From Sphingobium chungbukense (GTDB lineage: Bacteria > Pseudomonadota > Alphaproteobacteria > Sphingomonadales > Sphingomonadaceae), in the NCBI RefSeq assembly GCF_001005725.1, contig NZ_LBIC01000007.1:62001-126000 (forward strand): a stretch of 64,000 nucleotides of DNA, read 5' to 3'. Positions within the stretch are counted from its first letter, which is position 1. Each line of letters starts with the position of its first letter. Below are positions 62,278 through 64,000 of the stretch, piece by piece. The translations under genes and the position numbers were made by a program. Under the pieces are notes generated by a model. The model did not search any database and was not told the DNA's origin. It saw only the letters and a program-made list of their open reading frames with translations.

Positions 62278-62742
62278 TTAATCGTCGCGAGAGACCTTTT
62301 CCTGCCGCTCATGCCGTTCCTGCGCCTCGACCGTCATGGTCGCGATCGGACGGGCTTCCAGGCGACCGAGCGAAATCGGTTCGCCGGTCACTTCGCAATA
62401 GCCATATTCGCCCTCGTCAATGCGGCGGAGCGCGGCGTCGATCTTGGAGATGAGCTTGCGCTGGCGGTCGCGGGTGCGCAGTTCGATCGACCAGTCGGTC
62501 TCGCTCGACGCGCGATCGTTGAGGTCGGGTTCGCGCAGCGGCTCGTTCTGAAGGACGGCCAGCGTTCCTTCGGCTTCGGCCAGGATCTGCTTCTTCCAAT
62601 CCCATAGCCGCTGCCGGAAATATTCGAGTTGCAGGGGGTTCATGAACTCTTCGTCCGCGGACGGACGATAGTCGGGGGGGAGTATTACAGCCGATTTCGG
62701 CGGATTTTGGCCGTCTCTATCGGAATTCAGTACCGATGCCAT
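62278..62742 (-). CDS. dksA: RNA polymerase-binding transcription factor DksA
   Basis: A 154-residue protein acting with ppGpp at the RNA polymerase secondary channel. The coiled-coil tip motif DLNDRAS (Asp73, Asp76, Ala78) is intact. The zinc-finger region keeps only one cysteine (Cys116 in GYCEVTGEPISLGRLEARP); the other three are Thr/other, as in zinc-independent alphaproteobacterial DksA. ATG at 62742 is preferred over upstream in-frame codons. Confidence 0.9.
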   Translation of the reverse strand: MASVLNSDRDGQNPPKSAVILPPDYRPSADEEFMNPLQLEYFRQRLWDWKKQILAEAEGTLAVLQNEPLREPDLNDRASSETDWSIELRTRDRQRKLISKIDAALRRIDEGEYGYCEVTGEPISLGRLEARPIATMTVEAQERHERQEKVSRDD

Positions 62743-63172
62743 CTGGCTCTCCGACTCGCTGGATCCCCGGTGCTGAAAGTGCCGGGCTATCCGTGACTTG
62801 TGATTGACGGCGCGTAATAGCCAGCGGCAGGGGCCGACACAAGCGGGCAATCATTGTTCCGGCGCAACCTTCCCCCGTCGCGTCGCCCCGATCCTGCGGA
62901 ATCGCGCGATTCCCAGGTCTTGGCGGTTGCGCGAAGAAAATAGACAAGTCGCATTCATACAAGGACGGGACGGCGTTTCACTATGGGACGTTAACCATAT
63001 CCGTTCATGGCTTATTAGGATTTTGCTCGACTTGCGCCTGTTATTCAGAGTTAACACCGTTGAAATTAACGCTTTATTTTGCGTTGTTGGACAAATGGAG
63101 CGCGGCCCGGACCGTTACTGCACTATTCAGTGAGGCAATGGCGGAACCGTCGGACAAACAAGAGTGGAACCT
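62743..63172. other. Intergenic region between dksA and the Ser-rich protein
   Basis: About 430 bp without a gene I can support. The right half (62990-63120) is distinctly A+T-rich, with GTTAAC and ATTAAC words, and probably holds promoters for the two divergent genes. I see no terminator or RNA gene; short frames here lack family resemblance. Confidence 0.5.
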
Positions 63173-64000
63173 ATGTCGGTACGGATGGCGATGGCTAAAT
63201 TATGCGCTTGTGCCGCTGGCGGAGCGATTGTCGGAGGCGGCGCCGTCCATGTCGCCGAGAGTGCGCGTCCGGCCGTGGTCCACAGCACGAAAAGCGTGAA
63301 GGCCGCGCCGCGCAAGCCGGCACGCCTGGTGGAGCACCGGGTGGTCAGGACGGTGACGAACTGCGCGCCGCAAACCGTGACCGTCACCACACAGGCCGCA
63401 CCCATCCCCCTGCCCCCCGCACCCGCCGCCGAAATGCCGGTCATGTCGGGCGGCGGCGGCTCCGCACCGGTGGTGCTGGCGGGCGGGCCCGGCTTTGGCG
63501 GCGGCGGTTTCTTCGGCGGCTTTTTCGGTGGCAGCGGGGGTTCGGGCGGCGGATCGGTCGTGATCTCCTCCACCAGCAGTTCGACCGGCGGCATCACCAG
63601 TTCGACCAGTTCCACCACGGGCGGCGTATCCACCTCTACCGGGGGCGTGTCGACGTCGACCTCGACAGGCGGGGTCTCGACCTCTTCGGGGAATGTCTCC
63701 ACCTCGTCCGGGAACGTATCGACCTCATCCGGCAACGTCTCGACGTCCAGCGGCAACGTCACCAGCAGTTCGTCCACGTCGAGTTCCAGTTCCAGCTCGT
63801 CGAGTTCCTCGACCAGCAGTTCGACATCTTCGTCTTCGTCGTCTTCATCCTCGTCCAGTTCCTCGGGCGGCGATCACCATCACCCGCCGCCGCCGACCGA
63901 CGTGCCGGCGCCGCCGATGGTGCTGTTGTTCGGGGCCGGGGCGGCCGCGCTGCTGGCGCGCAAGCGCTTCGCGCGCGCCAAGGCGATGGGCGCCACGGAA
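63173..64000 (+). CDS. Ser/Thr-rich exported protein with PEP-CTERM-like tail (3' truncated by window)
   Basis: Open from ATG 63173 through the last base (276 codons), so the stop lies outside. Order: signal-like N terminus (MSVRMAMAKLCACAAGG), a Gly-rich block (FGGGGFFGGFFGGSGG), a long Ser/Thr/Gly region with GGVSTST and SSGNVST repeats, a near-pure Ser/Thr run, then HHHPPPP. The end is VPAPPMVLLFGAGAAALLARKRFARAKA. That end has the PEP-CTERM layout (proline motif, hydrophobic helix, basic tail), suggesting exosortase-dependent surface sorting. Function unknown. Confidence 0.72.
   Translation, partial: MSVRMAMAKLCACAAGGAIVGGGAVHVAESARPAVVHSTKSVKAAPRKPARLVEHRVVRTVTNCAPQTVTVTTQAAPIPLPPAPAAEMPVMSGGGGSAPVVLAGGPGFGGGGFFGGFFGGSGGSGGGSVVISSTSSSTGGITSSTSSTTGGVSTSTGGVSTSTSTGGVSTSSGNVSTSSGNVSTSSGNVSTSSGNVTSSSSTSSSSSSSSSSSTSSSTSSSSSSSSSSSSSGGDHHHPPPPTDVPAPPMVLLFGAGAAALLARKRFARAKAMGATE

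Noticed and set aside
63127..63777. A long minus-strand open frame rich in Val, Asp, Glu and Pro
   Set aside because: It is the antisense of the Ser/Thr repeat region of the plus-strand protein at 63173; the repeats create a periodic open frame and no known domain is present.

Overview
This 64 kb window is high-GC chromosomal DNA of an alphaproteobacterium, most likely a sphingomonad (Sphingobium/Sphingomonas-like). This rests on gene order (a nuoA-N operon followed by birA-coaX-rnj; zapA-6S RNA-fau), alphaproteobacterial families (DUF1467, DUF1465/RcdA-like, DUF2842, DUF465), a single-cysteine DksA and a Caulobacter-type oxidative xylose cluster. Nearly all of it is core or metabolic sequence. 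I see no prophage, insertion sequence, CRISPR array, conjugation gene or recognisable defence island.

Layout. 0.1-18 kb, minus strand: a complete 14-gene complex I operon (nuoA to nuoN) running into biotin-protein ligase, type III pantothenate kinase, RNase J and a DUF1467 membrane protein, mostly with overlapping stop/start codons. 18-28 kb: inositol-phosphatase family, EF-P, an M23 peptidase and L,D-transpeptidase pair, thiamine-phosphate synthase, a DUF72 protein, then central carbon genes transcribed tkt-gap-pgk-fba. 28-31 kb: a small coiled-coil-like protein, ZapA, 6S RNA, 5-formyl-THF cyclo-ligase, DUF2842, two identical tRNA-Asp genes and an AI-2E family exporter. 32-36 kb: a branched-chain 2-oxoacid dehydrogenase operon (E1alpha, E1beta, E2). 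It has an A+T-rich promoter with a palindrome, a triplicated start-codon repeat in E1beta and a one-base frameshift in E2. 36-41 kb: thymidylate synthase, a degenerate RadC/JAB-like protein, tRNA-Pro, a LacI regulator, PurB and an EF-hand protein. 41-45 kb: the two-gene NHEJ system LigD and Ku. 45-50 kb: a Weimberg-type sugar cluster (xylX, xylB, xylC, sugar/proton symporter, aldose epimerase) behind a LacI-type operator-like palindrome. 50-60 kb: LapA-domain protein, PyrF, thioesterase, porin-like barrel, and a tamA-tamB-sdaA run. 60-64 kb: RcdA-like DUF1465, two divergent DUF465 small proteins, a tandem 103-bp intergenic repeat, a PilZ protein, DksA, and the start of a Ser/Thr-rich surface protein with a PEP-CTERM-like tail that runs off the right edge.

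How it fits together. The window supports respiration (complex I), lower glycolysis and the non-oxidative pentose phosphate pathway, branched-chain amino acid oxidation, and entry of xylose toward 2-oxoglutarate. The dehydratase xylD, the dehydrogenase xylA and a dihydrolipoamide dehydrogenase are not here and must be encoded elsewhere. I did not find a convincing undescribed multi-gene system. The most unusual observations are the E1beta start-codon repeat, the E2 frameshift, two probable CTG starts that overlap an upstream TGA, the degenerate JAB-like protein, and the Ser-rich edge protein.
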